Source of the DNA: Mytilus edulis
Taxonomy: Eukaryota; Mollusca; Bivalvia; Mytilida; Mytilidae
Reading direction: 5' to 3'
Assembly (NCBI RefSeq): GCF_963676685.1
Contig: NC_092356.1
Span: 22,741,750 to 22,805,749 of the forward strand
Length of the DNA stretch: 64,000 bases
Made by a program: the position numbers and the translations under genes. The notes beneath the pieces are model-generated. The model made no database searches. It worked only from the letters and a program-made list of their open reading frames with translations, and was not told where the DNA came from. Shown piece after piece: positions 12,786-26,189 of this stretch; the stretch's first letter is position 1, and each line of letters opens with the position of its first letter.

Positions 12786-13206
12786 TAGTTCAGTGAAAAG
12801 GGATGCCACACTATCTACGAAACATTCAAATGATCTAAAATACTAAAACTAAAAACAAAAACAAAAACGCAACACAGACTAAAAGTTCCTGACTTGAGAC
12901 ATGCGCAAAATGTGCCGGGGATGAAAATCTTTGTGTGATCTCAACTCATCCTCTATATCTCTAGCCAATTTGGAATAAACATCCACACACTAAAACGCAG
13001 AGTAAATTTTCAATTTAAAGGAAGCCCGTTTCCGATGTTGGAAGAGGTATGCTCATGTATCATAGATCTATCATATATTGACGCTAATTTTTTTCGTTAT
13101 TTTGATAGTAGAACAATCTAGAATTACTTTAAAAGATATTTTGTTTTGTACTGCATGTATTTCTCTTTTTAAAAATTTACATTTAATTCTGATCTTTTTT
13201 TTATAG

Positions 13207-13295
13207 GTATGACATAGGAGTGAAAAGATATTTGGAAACTCAACATTTGAACATGCTCTTTACAAAACAATAAAAATTACCAACGTCACAATTTA
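13207..13295 (+). other. Probable 3'UTR exon of gene 1 with poly(A) signal
   Basis: A pyrimidine-rich tract and TATAG at 13202-13206 form an acceptor in the position equivalent to the last intron of gene 2. AATAAA lies at 13269-13274. Because the stop is only one base before the exon 3/4 junction, nonsense-mediated decay would not be expected. Confidence 0.45.
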
Positions 13296-13599
13296 TATCA
13301 AATTGCTTTTGTCTTTTTTCAATACTTCAAACAATTAACATAGATAATTAGAAATGAAGTTTTTAATTAGTATTCCGATTTCTATTGTGTGAATGAAGAA
13401 TATCCTGCATTTAGTTAACTAATGTACAAAAAAATAGTCGTAATAAAATATATATTTTGCTTTATTTCTATAGCATATTAATAAAGTATCATGTTATTCT
13501 GCTTCTGTGCTGAACGGTAATATTAGAACTTCTGTTTACATCACAGTTAATTTTTGGGTCTTAGACGAGGTCCATACTAAGCCATTTCGATTACAAATG

Positions 13600-13800
13600 C
13601 TTTAGAAAAGAGTAACGAAAGATACCAGAGGGACAGTCAATCTTCTTAATCGAAAATAAACTGACAACGCCATGGCTAAAAATGAAAAAGACAAACAGAC
13701 AAACAATAGTACACATGACACAACATAGAAAACTAAAGAATAAGCGACACGAACCTCACCAAAACTAGGGGTGATCTTAGGTGCTCCGGAAGGGTGAGCA
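13600..13800 (-). repeat. Family A repeat, inverted copy
   Basis: Reverse-complement copy spanning AACGAAAGATACCAGAGGGA to GGTGCTCCGGAAGGGTGAGC. It lies just downstream of gene 1. Confidence 0.85.
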
Positions 13801-14032
13801 GACAGTAATAAGTGTTTAACTTAAACTGAAGGATGGAAACAATGCCATGCACATTGTCGGAGGAGCGAGAATTAATATGTTATCTCTTCGAACCAAGAAA
13901 AAGGGTCATCCTTTTCATAAAGCTAGAAAATCAATTTAAATATTTAAATTATGTACATTTCTATAGTCCATTCAAACAAAGTTTGAACATCAAATTAATT
14001 GTAACAGAAAATGTGATAGTTCTAACCTATAG

Positions 14033-14814
14033 CATTTAACCCCAAAGATACACAGAAAAAGTCCCATAAAATCTAACTTGAGGAAAACTCAAAATCAGCA
14101 TTTCTAATTTCCTATGGAAATAAACATTGGAAGGGGAGATAACTCCGCAAAAATGAGTCTTTTTCTTGTCAAATTTTGGTTGATTTTCTTAAAATTCATG
14201 TAAAGTATGATACTTTGATGGGGTTATAAGTTCGTATTTGACTACATTATATAATCTTCTGCTGATAAAATGCACAAAACCGAAGTCTTTTTTTTTTTGT
14301 TCTCACATTTTTCATTAAAGAAATTGCAAATTTTTTGCGTTGTGACCATTCTGAAAAAATAATGTGAATATGTGGTATTGTTTATGTCTGTAAATTATAT
14401 TTGTTCAGTATCTACCTTGTTTCAAGATACTTTAAGCCACAAAAAAAAAGAAGAGATGATTAATTATTTTTATTAAATTAGAGATTCTTTATCTTGGCAT
14501 GTTGAAAAATCTAATAAATGGTAAACTCATGAATTATGAAATTTAGGTTGCAGCTTCATAGAAGATATGAAACATCTTTAGAGTTGTTTGTTATACTCTA
14601 AAGACGGCTAAAATATCAAGAATCAACACATTCTGTTGAACAGAAGCGGTAAAGTTATAATTCTCTATAATTTTTTATTGATATTTCTGCCTTTTTTGCA
14701 ACGTTGTGTCCCATTTCAATGCAAATCTCCATAGGAATTCTGAAATCGTTTTTTTTCAGTTTTCCTCAAGTTAGATTTTGTTTGACTTGTTCTATGTATT
14801 TTTGGGGTATAATG
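14033..14814. mobile_element. Terminal-inverted-repeat element, non-autonomous
   Basis: The left end (CATTTAACCCCAAAGATACA then AAATCTAACTTGAGGAAAAC) is mirrored at the right end (GTTTTCCTCAAGTTAGATTT then GTATTTTTGGGGTATAATG). The inner 20-bp arm is a perfect inverted match. The 780-bp interior has GGGGAGATAACTCC and no open frame. It fits a MITE or other deleted DNA transposon. A target duplication could not be fixed. Confidence 0.75.
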
Positions 14815-15945
14815 TTTAAGATTCAAACTTGAATATCTTCTGTTGCAATTACTTCAAGGTTAGGGTCAAATCTATGCCAGATTGACTGGACTCTGGGGAT
14901 TTAAATGCATAGATACCCATACAAGAGGGAGGAAAGAAACCAGACGAACATTTAAACTCATAAACGATCATAAATCGAAAAAAAACCCAGAAACTGACAA
15001 TGCCATAACATATGCCTATCGTTTCTTCGTGAAGCTAATCAATTTTCTTTGCTTCGACAAACGTTGATTTAAGTCTGTTTTGCTAGAACATGAAGAACTT
15101 GGAACTGGCTCAGTTAATGTGATAACAGGTCTAGTCACACTTCTTTGTTTGACACAGACAGCTTTAGTCATATATCATATATGTCATTCTTTGTTTTATT
15201 AGACAAAAGTTCAGTATTTGAAATGATGATGTAATTTAAAATCTTTGTATCTAGAATTCGTTGATATAGCACGTTCATTTGTAGGACATGTGAATGCACT
15301 CTCTTTATTTTTAAATTTGTGTACACCCTCAAAAAGTAAAAACAAAACTATCGAGCGCCAATGGAAAATTAAAAATGGGGTGTCCATAAAAAATAAGCAA
15401 AACTGACTAAATCACTCTTTAGACTTTATTATCATGCGGAAAGAATGATACACTATATTGTGTGTAATTGTTACATTAACCAATCAAGTACAAAGGCTAG
15501 TATTTTAAAATTGAATTTTATGGAGCAAACTTACTTGAAACATATAAGTTAATTCTTAATTAAACATGGTGTTACAAAATATAAACATATTTTACACACC
15601 ATTATTTTTTTAAATGTCCTGTACCAATATATATATAAGAAGATGTGGTAAGAGACATAATGAGACAACTATCTATCCAAGTCAGAATCTGTAAAAGCAA
15701 ACCATGATAGGTCCAAGTACGGTCTTCAACACAAGTCCGGTTAGTCCGTTTCTTTGTAGGTTGGCATTAAGTTTGTTGCAGTGTTTCTGTTGGTCCCTTG
15801 TTTTCCTCTTATAGTTGATGTGCTGCCCTCGATTTTATTTGTAATCAAGATATATACTCTCAATCGATTTATGACTTTTGAAAACCGGAATACTAAAAAA
15901 AATACCGCGCGCACAAGGGCTGACTTTTATAATTGTAGTTCATGA
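14815..15945. other. Intergenic DNA, no gene seen
   Basis: AT-rich DNA with a family C fragment near 15640-15740 (AAGAAGATGTGGTAAGAGAC). The 61-codon frame at 14882-15067 has no recognisable feature. Confidence 0.55.
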
Positions 15946-15949
15946 AGCA

Positions 15950-16175
15950 TTAAAATTGAGAAAGGAAATGGGGAATGTTTCAAAGCGACAACAACCCGAC
16001 CATAGAGTAGACAACAGCCGAAGGCCATTATTGGGTCGTAAATGTAGCGAGAAACTCCCGCATCCGCAGGCGTCCTTCAGTTGCCCCTTAAAAATATGTA
16101 TACAAGCCTACTGAGTTGTAGACACATTGGTGGCTTTCGGCTGTTGTGTCTTTGTTTCCATTTCCATTCTCAATT
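15950..16175. repeat. Family B copy with a partial inverted partner
   Basis: An inverted family B copy (CGAGAAACTCCCGCATCCGC) begins with AAAATTGAGAAAGGAAATGG. About 190 bp later the complementary TCCATTTCCATTCTCAATTT occurs in direct orientation, so the block can fold back on itself. Confidence 0.65.
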
Positions 16176-18449
16176 TGATTAAATATCATATTTGTTTATT
16201 ATCAATTCAATCGTTCGTTTCAGGTTTGTGTTTCTGTTTTTAACGGTTTTAGTTTGTAACCCGGATTGGTTTTCGCTTATTCGATCTATCACTAATGGAT
16301 AGAGGTAAACTACTGTTGTCTTTGTTTCGGAAAAATAGTTTCGCCTAAAAGTAAATGCAAATTTACTCTGCATATCGTCATTTAAGTGAAAAAGATACAT
16401 ACACTCAATTGTTCAAATGAATTTGACATTATTTCTCAATATGTTACAATATCAAAAGTAAGTCTCTTACTATCAAATTGTGTAATTATGTAAAATCTGC
16501 ATGGAATATTCGATCTTAAATAGTCTTATAACTTTATATGTCATTGTATTGTACTTCTATTGTTCTCTGTTGTCAATGCATGTTTTATTATGTAATATAC
16601 GTTATTAATTTTGCCATAGCATGTCTAAAATAAAGATTCATTCTTTTATTCAAAAGCTTTAGCATCTGAGCAGAAGATAAAGGACCTATTGTTACTAGAA
16701 CATGTCACCAAATTGCTTTCCGTTAAATAAAAAAGAAGCTAGAACGTAGCGTTAAGTTTACAACATTCTAAACTCCCTTCAGAATGTGTATGTATATCAA
16801 AAATGGAAAGCAAATAAAAACTGATAAAATCAAACGTGAGACTTCATCAACAAACAGAACAATACTAAACAACCGTCATAATCCTGACTTGGAACAGGCA
16901 TCTTCTGATTTTCCAGCTAGCTTAACATCCCACTTGTACCACATTTGTTAAAAGTTCTGCAAATTGTTAATTATATCATTTTCCAAGTATCCAATACATT
17001 ATATTATATAGCAATCAACTCTTTAAAGTAAGTTGTTAGAAAGTAGGAATTTTAAAGAAAATACAGTATCTGTCATTACATGCCTTTAGTGAAAGTAAAA
17101 TAGGATTTTAAGGATTAAGTAGAACATGGGTTGTGATTATGTAAATACCGTTCTTCCTTTATACTATATATACTATCAGTATCACGATGTATTTCATTAT
17201 TTTGCTGACAGATGATTTGATACTAAGACATATCATTTGAAAGGTTAAGAAAGTATAAAAAAAATCCAAATTCCAAGGAAAATTAAAAAAGGTGTAATTT
17301 GTCCCTCATAGGATACACAACGCTCTACAAAATAAGGGTCTAGAGGAAGATATCTTAAATTTCTTTACCCTTTTCTTTATACCTTTCCCCCTCGTTTCCT
17401 CATTCAATATGCCCATTATTATCTTTTGTTATTATTGATGACCTATTTTTTTGTATCCTTTATTTTCTTGCTCTTTATTTTGCACTTTTTGGAAAATATT
17501 CACTTTTCCTTAATCCCCTAGCCCTTCTAGACCTTCCTATATCGACCATTAGAACTAATGGAAAACAGGTGTCATACTCCTGACCGGTACAAACACTGTC
17601 CGAAGAGTTAACCAGTGGTTTTATAGCTAGCTAAACCTTCCACTTGTATGACAGACATTCATGGTTTAATTACATAAACCAAATTGTTTGAGCAATCCAA
17701 ACATACATAGTTGGTTAACGTGACAATGACTGGAACCAAACAGTCAGAATAGTGTAAACATATATCATAAATCTCCAGCACAACTAACATAAAAGTCTAA
17801 AACCGCGGATTTATAAAGTTAAAAATAAAAGCTAACAGATTTTTATTTTATTAGATTGTAGAGTTTAGTTTTCTTGATTGAATTGTTTTACATTGTCATA
17901 TCGGGGCCTTTTATAGCTGACTATGCGGTATGGGCTGTGCTCATTGTTGAAGGCCGTACGGTGACCTATAGTTGTTTATGTCTGTGTCATTTTGGTCTCT
18001 TGTGGACAGTTGTCTCATTGGCAATCATACCGCATCTTCTTTTTTTTTATATAATGACAAAGACCCTTTACAGGTAAAGTTAAATTCAAGATGATGAAAA
18101 CACCACTTATAAAAACTTAATGTATCCTTATCGTACATCTTAGCACATCCGGAACAGGAACGGCCTAACCTGAAAAAAACAAAGTTGAATACTCAAAAAC
18201 CGCCCAAAAAGGAAAGTAAAAATCAACCATTATATTCTCTTTAATGCATAATATATAAGTACAGATTTATGTAATGTTCTTTATCGCTATCTTATGCATT
18301 TTCCTTTGATCTTTTTTTGTGATAATATTTTATATCAAACCCTTACTCTAACCCTTGAGATGAACAATTATCGCTAGAAACAAAGGAGGCACGTTGCGTT
18401 GCTAATGCAATTGACATGAAATTGTAAAATAGGTAAAATAGCGATAAAC
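16176..18449. other. Intergenic repeats, no gene seen
   Basis: Contains family D pieces at about 16795-16915 and 17555-17780 (CATCAACAAACAG..., TAGCTAGCTAAACC) and an inverted family C copy at about 17880-18050 (GGGGCCTTTTATAGCTGACT, GAAGGCCGTACGGTGACCTA, TTGTCTCATTGGCAATCATA). No supported exon. Confidence 0.6.
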
Positions 18450-18548
18450 AGATTATCATTGGTCATCTAAACTCGATTGCTTTTCTCGCTTTCGCCGTGC
18501 CAGTTCAAGCGAGAAAATCAATCTCGTTGAGATGATCAACGATAATCT
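18450..18548. repeat. Long imperfect hairpin, 41-bp arms
   Basis: The left arm 18450-18490 (AGATTATCATTGGTCATCTA...TTTTCTCGCT) pairs with the right arm 18508-18548 (AGCGAGAAAATCAATCTCGT...GATAATCT), with a few mismatches and a 17-bp loop. It resembles a foldback MITE. Confidence 0.8.
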
Positions 18549-19939
18549 ATAATTATCTAACTATGTTTTCTTTATTGTTATGTGGTTTCAATGGAATCGA
18601 AAGTCTTTGTTGTACAAACATAGACCTTAACTTTAAAGTTGGTTAAAATTTTCAACATAAATTGAATGTAATTGGACAAGATAAATATGATGCTAACAGG
18701 AAGGTCAAGTGCGGTACGATTATATACTCTCTAAGACAAAATTTCGTAAAAAAGGTGTTGAATGCAATTACGCACACAACAGATGAGTCACGTAGAGATG
18801 TCTCTAAATGAAAAAAATGATTAGGATTTCGGTGATGTATGTGCTTCTTAACATAAAAATGTATAATGCACTTAATGTCCCTGGGATCGCAAATGCAGTC
18901 AATTTATATGGTACGTGCGCACTGAATCTTGTAGTCTGTCATATATTTTTTTTTATCAAGTATGAGACGAACGTTTGTAAATGAAAATTAAAAAATGGAG
19001 TAATTCGTGTTGATTATGACCTTTCAAACTTTGAAATCAACAATCACATCATATAAGTATAGTATGTGTAATGAATTAGTCTTAAAGTCATATTCCTAAT
19101 TTTCTTTCGTTGAGTGACGGTTTTTCGTTTCGCCGTTTGCATTTCTTTCTAACTTTAACATTGAATAAAAAAATCTATTCATGTTTTTCCCACTAAAATT
19201 CCGATTCCGATGAAAGAAAGAGCGCTATAATCTTGATTGTCAGAACTCAAATGTAAACAATTTTAAAATTTAGGTATATTAGGTATATGCCCTCCTTTCG
19301 TTCAGTGCTGCTATTTTACATTCATCTGATGAAGACGAAGAACTGACAATACAATTATGTACGAGAGAAGTCTTGTTTGTCTTAAAAATAGTCTATAGAA
19401 GCTATTATCCCGCACACAACGTCTACTAAACATTGGTTAGAAAGAAATGGACTTCTTCAAATTTCCAAAATGACTAAAAACCCTGCCATCGGTTTAAATT
19501 CAATTGATTAAGGCGATATAAGCCGATTACCATGTTTTTGTTTATGTTTTCTGAAATATTCCCTGATGTTTAGTTTCTGAACCATTAAGTTTAACCGATA
19601 TTGGTTAATTCAAAGTTGCCTTTTTTCAACTTTTGCACCATAGTTTGATACGTTGTATCTATGTCTTGGTAGATAAAAAGACAATTGAGCGGAATCAATT
19701 CCGATTAAGTATTCATAAATTTTGTCTGCAGAATAGAAACACCACATTTTAAAGAGGCTAAATAGTATAGATTCTCCATTTTTTCATGTCTTCACACTTT
19801 AAATCTTTTGTTTGTGAGGAGAGTGAAAAAAATCAAATATACAGAAATACGAGCTAAAATTAAAAAAAATCTATTGAAGTTAATTATATGTAATAAAGCC
19901 TGAAATATATAAACGAACGAAGGGGAATTATTTCAAATT
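18549..19939. other. Intergenic DNA, no gene seen
   Basis: AT-rich non-coding DNA. No repeat with clear ends and no supported reading frame was seen. Confidence 0.5.
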
Positions 19940-20610
19940 AAAGGTGCACTAGCTACGAGGTATATAAAAAATCTAATATATTATGTTGTTTGCTGAATCA
20001 TTAATGAAATGCAAAAGTGAAATATGAATTCGTTTTAAACTGCCAGTATGGTTCAATTTTGTCAAAATAAGCTTAAAAACATTGATTATCAATTATTCAC
20101 TTGCAAGTGAATAATTCGACCTCATTGACTCCGTATTCATGTGAACTTCAATTTAACCCCTAAGCTTGAGATGGATAACACGAGAATTGTATGTGTAAAG
20201 TTATTTAAAGGAAAAGAATGTCAACATTTGATTGGCTGGTCCGATCCACAAAAAAATATTCTTATACAGGTAAAACGATGATAAACATTTATTTTTCATC
20301 TATAATATGAAAATAAATAGACCTAGAAAAATCCAACAGCACGAGTTTGCTTAATCTATTTATATCCATATTAATGTTTACATCGCTTATATGGTCATCG
20401 GATGACTTTAGAGGTCGAATCGATAGTTTATTAGATGGCGTCTAGACTGAAATACGCACGAAACGAAGCTATGCATTTTCATGCCCGTGCCCTGTTAATT
20501 GTTTATTTTAGACTTTTAATAGTTTGGATAAATGTTTTACATTGTTATAAATCAAACATGCAAATTTGATTTAAATCGGTGAACATGAATTTGACAGCTA
20601 GTGCTCCTTT
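19940..20610. mobile_element. MITE-like element with AAAGGNGCACTAGCT ends
   Basis: The left end AAAGGTGCACTAGCT and the right end AGCTAGTGCTCCTTT are inverted repeats with one mismatch. The 671-bp interior is non-coding and contains a perfect 26-bp palindrome at 20091-20116. Likely a deleted DNA transposon. Confidence 0.7.
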
Positions 20611-22026
20611 AAATAGCTTGATATATTTTACCGCAAGTTACGTAATACAAATGCCATTCAAGTAATGTCAGAGTCAACGAACTTTTTATGCAAACTTTTA
20701 AACTAATAACTAATTAATGTTATACTTAACAAACAACTTTTGGAAGGAGTTTCTGCAATTAATTAAATGAAAATAACAATTTTTTAACTTTCGTTCTTGT
20801 TTTTCTGTATTTACTGTCATCAGGAACGCTCATACATTAACAACATTACCAAACTGGTTTGCTTAGCTCGTGTATGTATTGACAATTTACATTGTAATCA
20901 ATGTGATATAATTGATAAATATCAATTCTGGAATCTCATTTGAAAAAAATAGTCAAAACTTTTATTACATGAAATCATAAATACAAATAATTGGTAACGT
21001 CCACTGTTTACATTTTACAGAAAATAGGAAATCTTATCATTTCATTTTTCTATATTTAAATAACACTGCAAATATACAAGTTAAAAATAGTTGTATGCAG
21101 ATTCTTACACATATGGAGTAGGATCTGCTCACCCTTCCAGAGCACCTGAAATCCCAGTTTTTTGGCAAGGTTCGCTTTGCTTAGTCTTAAGTTTTCTGTG
21201 TTGTGTCTTGAGTAGCATTATTTGTCTGTTTGTCTTATTATTTTTTTAACCATGACATTATCAGTTTGCTTAAGATTAATGAGTTTGAATGTCCCTCTTG
21301 TATCTTGGGCCACTCTTTAACCGTCAATTTGACCAAACATTCAAAATCCAGATATTCAGTTATAACGTTTATTAAACTGATGATTTCGACCTTGATATAT
21401 ATTAATGGTTTAAGTATACAACAAAAGGCCTTTTTGTGTAATGTTTGTTGTTTTCACTGATTGCTATTGATTTGAACTGCTTCGTTTTCATTACGAACAA
21501 ATAGGTGTACATTTGATTAACTCAAACATGAGCCTTATATCTTTGTTGGTTTTACTCCATTTTTTCCTTTTCAATTCTATGTATTCTATAATTGATTGAT
21601 TGTCTGGTCTTTTCCTTATTGATGATAGTTAATGATAGTAATGTTTCAAACTGTATATAATTCTTAATACATATGATACATGTGATATGAACATCAGACT
21701 GAATACGAAGAAATTAATAAGAAAAAAATAAAGAAAGTTAAAAAGAAACACAAAATGTCATTAACCTACAATTCGACATGCATTACAGTGCATAAGGACT
21801 TAAAAAAAGAAGTCAAACATGCGCCATTTCCTTCAAACAATCCTGAATGTGCATGTATATGTGACCATATGTCATAGATTTATTTACGACACACACAATG
21901 TTGCTGTATAATTTATGATTATGTAAATGTCAAATGGACACAGATAGGTGTATGCAGTGAAATATTAATGTGTTATTTCCATTTTGATTATTTACATGTC
22001 AAATGAACACACATATATGTATTGTC
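20611..22026. other. Intergenic DNA with a partial family A repeat
   Basis: A diverged family A copy lies at about 21105-21310 (GGATCTGCTCACCCTTCCAG). The 76-codon frame at 21230-21460 starts within it and is not considered a gene. Confidence 0.6.
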
Positions 22027-24070
22027 ATATGTTGTCAGACAAAAAAGCATCTCAGACGGCAGAAGAAGAAGAAACAAAAATAATTAAAAACCAATTCTTC
22101 AGAGAACAATTGAAGGTCTTTCCATGTCGATAATAAGAATGAAATTTAAAAAACGATGTTAGAAAATTTCACTCCTCGTTGATGTAATTTGGTTCTTCGA
22201 ATTGATACAAAAAAATAAGAGTTATAGGTATATGCAGAAGACTTAATTGTTTTAGTATGAACAGAAACTAATTTTTAGCAAAGGTCAAAATCTAGAACGT
22301 CACATTGACCTTGACCTCAATTTCAAGGTCATAGGTCAGTGATCTCAAATCAAAAGACCCCAGGTCAATCATTTGTATGGTTGTGGAGAAATACTGATTT
22401 GAAATACATAAGAGGAGAAAACTCCTATAAGGGTTAACCAAAAAACACTTTGACTGAAATAGGTTGAAGTTGCGCCTTATTGTAAACAGTTATTTTGCAA
22501 ACATATGTCATTTACTGTCATAGTTTCTGTGGAATAACGATAACAAGCAAAATTCAAAATTTAAAACATGACCTTGACCTTTGACCTTGACCTAAATTTC
22601 CTTCAAATGGACCAAGGATTTCATATCAAAAGACTGTAGGCCTCTATGTCTTATAACGTATGAATTTATCCAACAAATCGCCTATCTTAAATTTTCAAAG
22701 GGAAATAACTCCCATACGATGTCTTCCGATCACTCAAGTCAAAATAAACCAAATCATTCTCAAGAGTAGACGAACAGTTTGGTGAAAACAATTTGCTAAA
22801 ATCTTGTACGGTTTTAGAGATATAGCGATAACAAGAAAAAAGGGACGCGGGGAAATAACTCAGAAGATTAAAAACCAATTCTTCAGAGAACAATTGAAGG
22901 TCTTTCCACCTCGATAATAAGAATGAAATTTAAAAAAAAAGATGTTAGAAAATGTTACTCCTTGTTGATGTTATTTGGTTCTTCGAATTGATATAAAAAA
23001 AAATAGATTAATAGGTATATGCAGAAGACTTAATTGTTTTAGTATGAACAGAAAATTATTTTTAGCAAAGGTCAAAATCTAGAACGTCAAATTGACCTTT
23101 GACCTGACCTCAATTTCAAGGTCTTAGGTCAGTGATATCAAATCAAAAGACCCCAGGTCAATCATTTGTATGGTTGTGGAGAAATACTTATTTCAAATAC
23201 ATAAGGGGAGAAAACTCCTATAAGGGTTAACCAAAACACTTCGACTGAAATAGGTTAAAGTTGCGCGTTTTTGTAAACAGTAATTTGACAAACAAATCAT
23301 ATCATTAACTGTAACAGTTGCTTTTGAATAACGATAACAAGCAAAATTCAAAAATTTATAACATGACCTTGACCTTCGACCTTGATCCCAATTTTAAGGT
23401 CATAGGTCAGTGAACTCAAAACGGAAGACCGGAGGTCAATCACTTGTATGGTTGTGGAGAAATACTGATTTGAAATACATAAGGGGAGACAAATCCTTTA
23501 AAGGTTAGCCAAAACACTTTAACTGAAATAGGTTATAGTTGCGCCTTGTTGTAAACAGTTACTTGGCAAACACATCATATCATTTACTGTCACAGTTTCT
23601 GTGTTATAACAATAACAAGCAAAATTCAAAATTTAGAACATGACCTTGACCTTTGACCTTGACCTCAATTTCCTTCAAATGGACCAAGGACTTCATATCA
23701 AAAGACTGTAGTCCTCTACGACTTATAACGTATGAATTGATCCAACAAATCGACTATCTTGAATTTTCAAAGGGAAATAACTCCCATAAGATGTCTTCTG
23801 ATCACTGATGTCAAAATAAACCAAATCATTCTCAAGAGTAGACAAACAATTTGGTGAAAACAGTTTGTTAAAATCTTTTATGGTTTTAGAGATATAAAGA
23901 TAACAAGAAAAAGGGGATGCGGGGAGATAACTCCTATAAGAATAAGTGTTCGGTCACACAGGGTGAGTTTTAAACCCCCATTACTGTACAACATCATTGG
24001 CCAAAAAATCCATTCGATATGTTGTAAGACAAAAAAGCATCTCAGACGGAAGAAGAAAAAAAAAAATAAA
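22027..24070. repeat. Repeat block with direct-repeat ends and AGGTCA arrays
   Basis: The block is bracketed by direct copies of GACAAAAAAGCATCTCAGAC (about 22038 and 24031). Inside, a roughly 780-bp module starting CCAATTCTTCAGAGAACAAT (22090) recurs at 22874, and related submodules recur near 23340-23940. Each contains GGGGAGATAACTCC-like text and clustered TGACCT sites: 22303-22340, 22569-22593, 23091-23130, 23364-23410 and 23640-23670. Non-coding. Confidence 0.75.
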
Positions 24071-24100
24071 AAAAAAAAATAATAATCAGAAGAAAAACAA

Positions 24101-24129
24101 AAGGTCTTTCAACGAAAAGTGAAAAGACC
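24101..24129. repeat. Small hairpin after the AGGTCA block
   Basis: AGGTCTTTC and GAAAAGACCT are inverted around an 11-bp loop, directly after the A-rich end of the preceding block. It may mark that element's true terminus. Confidence 0.5.
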
Positions 24130-25907
24130 TAATTAACATTAATTTATGCTTTAATTAATTCGAAAAATTATTAATAGCATGTTCTGGTTTGTGACTGGCA
24201 CATAAGGAATGTTGTCATGTTTAACCATGTATGGAGTAAACGACCCTCTAACTTGCAAAACAAATGATTCCTTTATTATAACAAATCTGACTTCTGATTT
24301 CTGTCTTTCTATTGGTCGATATTGTCTTATTTAAACTTGAGAACACTATCAAAGCAATCAATCATTTTGGTACGGATTATAAAATCAAAATACTTAGAAA
24401 TTCATCAAAAGAACTTTAATACATCCTCTGCAATTAAAACGAAATGAGTATTAACTTCTACAAAAAAAGATTTTATAAACTTTCTTATACCCTACTAATA
24501 AATATCAAATACTCTTTTAAGCAAAAAACTGTTACAGTAAATAATTGTTTAAGAAAGTCATTCCATATCTTCTAAATAAAACATGTGTTTTGCTTGCTTA
24601 AGCTTGCTTGGAAGGTTGCTTGATGAACTATGTAAGCTAACATTTTATCAACATAACTACCAACCTGCAAACTATCTAATAATTTGAACAGTTAAAAAGA
24701 CATTTACTCCGAATGTTCTTTTTGTTAGTGAAAACGATACTAGAAAAGCTTTTAATTTGTCTAGTAAATCATTGATACAATGATGAGATCAGAGATGATC
24801 CTTTATTTAAATATCTCTACTCTTGGCTCTAGATTGTCAACAATAAGCACGTATAATATATCCATTGAACATTCTGTATTGGTGAAAGTTACTTTCAGAA
24901 CTATAATATTATTAGTCTCTGCAAATGTACCAAACAATATCGTAAGCGGCTTTTGATTTCATACATTTTCACAATACTAAATGCATGTTTATGAGTAATT
25001 TGCCATTGGTAATTCAAAGAAAGTACCATGGGTATTTTGCCAGGGGTATTTTGAAGAAAGTGAGAATTTAAAACATTTACAGGACCTGCTTTCCCTTCCG
25101 GAGTACCTGAATTCACACCTAGTTTTGGTATTTTGCTTAGTTCCATGCTATGTTTTGTATTGTCTGCTGTTATTTGTCTGTTTGTCTTGTTTCTTTTCAG
25201 CCATGGCATTGTCAGTTTATTTCCGATCTATGAGTTTGAATGTTCTTCTGGTTTCTTTCGCTCTTTTTTTAAAGTTTAATATGATGTCCCGTTTCAATGA
25301 ACTTGTACACATTTTTGTATTGTTGTTGATCGGCCAGCTGAAACCCGTCTCCGGATGCAGGATTTTCTCTTTGTGATGAAGACCCGAATTGGTGTCCTTC
25401 GACTCTATCCTTTAGTCGGGTTGATGTCTCTTTGACAATTTCCACATTTCAATGTTACGTTTTATGATATTCAGGTGACACATTCACATCTCCTCGTAAT
25501 GATAATCATACAACCTAGGTAATGTCGATGTCAATCGAATTTTCCTCATAACTGTGATGGTCTGGATTTAAAATCTAAAATTTTAAAATCTACCACTGGA
25601 TTTAGATTACCAAAAAATAGGAAGTCCATGTATCACGATAATGACTAGTTCTTCAGTACCTTTTATTTTTATTTCACTGAGAAACCATGTTTTACAAATT
25701 GTTCAAAGCAAACATAAGTTATTGTACGATTTCTTAAGGAAATAGGGGAGATCAGTCATAGTTATAACTTGCATATTCATTTAATGCCATTCATTTAAAT
25801 TTAATTTTCAGTGTATGCATACACAAATAGAGGCTTCGAAAAGTTTATGATTCTTGAGTAGTTTGTTTCATCAGCATCGGAATATTCGGCAAAACGATGA
25901 TTAGCAG
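24130..25907. other. Intergenic DNA with repeat copies A and B
   Basis: A family A copy (25075-25270) is followed directly by a family B copy (25318-25455). The 102-codon frame on the - strand at 24901-25209 overlaps repeat sequence and has no recognisable domain. Confidence 0.6.
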
Positions 25908-26189
25908 ACGTGTCGCGCTGTCCAGTTCGGTCAAGTTTCAAAAGTCTGAATCGTAATTGCGTTTTATTAAAGGGACACCACTCTTAACAGAGTCCGTTAA
26001 CGATTTTGGCTTCGTTTTTCTTGTGCGCTATTTTTCTCTTAAACATCTAGATCGATGGCATTTTTTACTTAAGAATAAAGAATGTGATATGGCCCCTTGT
26101 TATTTAATAAGAGAAGCTTATCCTTAACCGATATATGATAATGTGTATTCGTGGCATTGCAACTGAAAGTTCAGCATAATTCCATCAAC

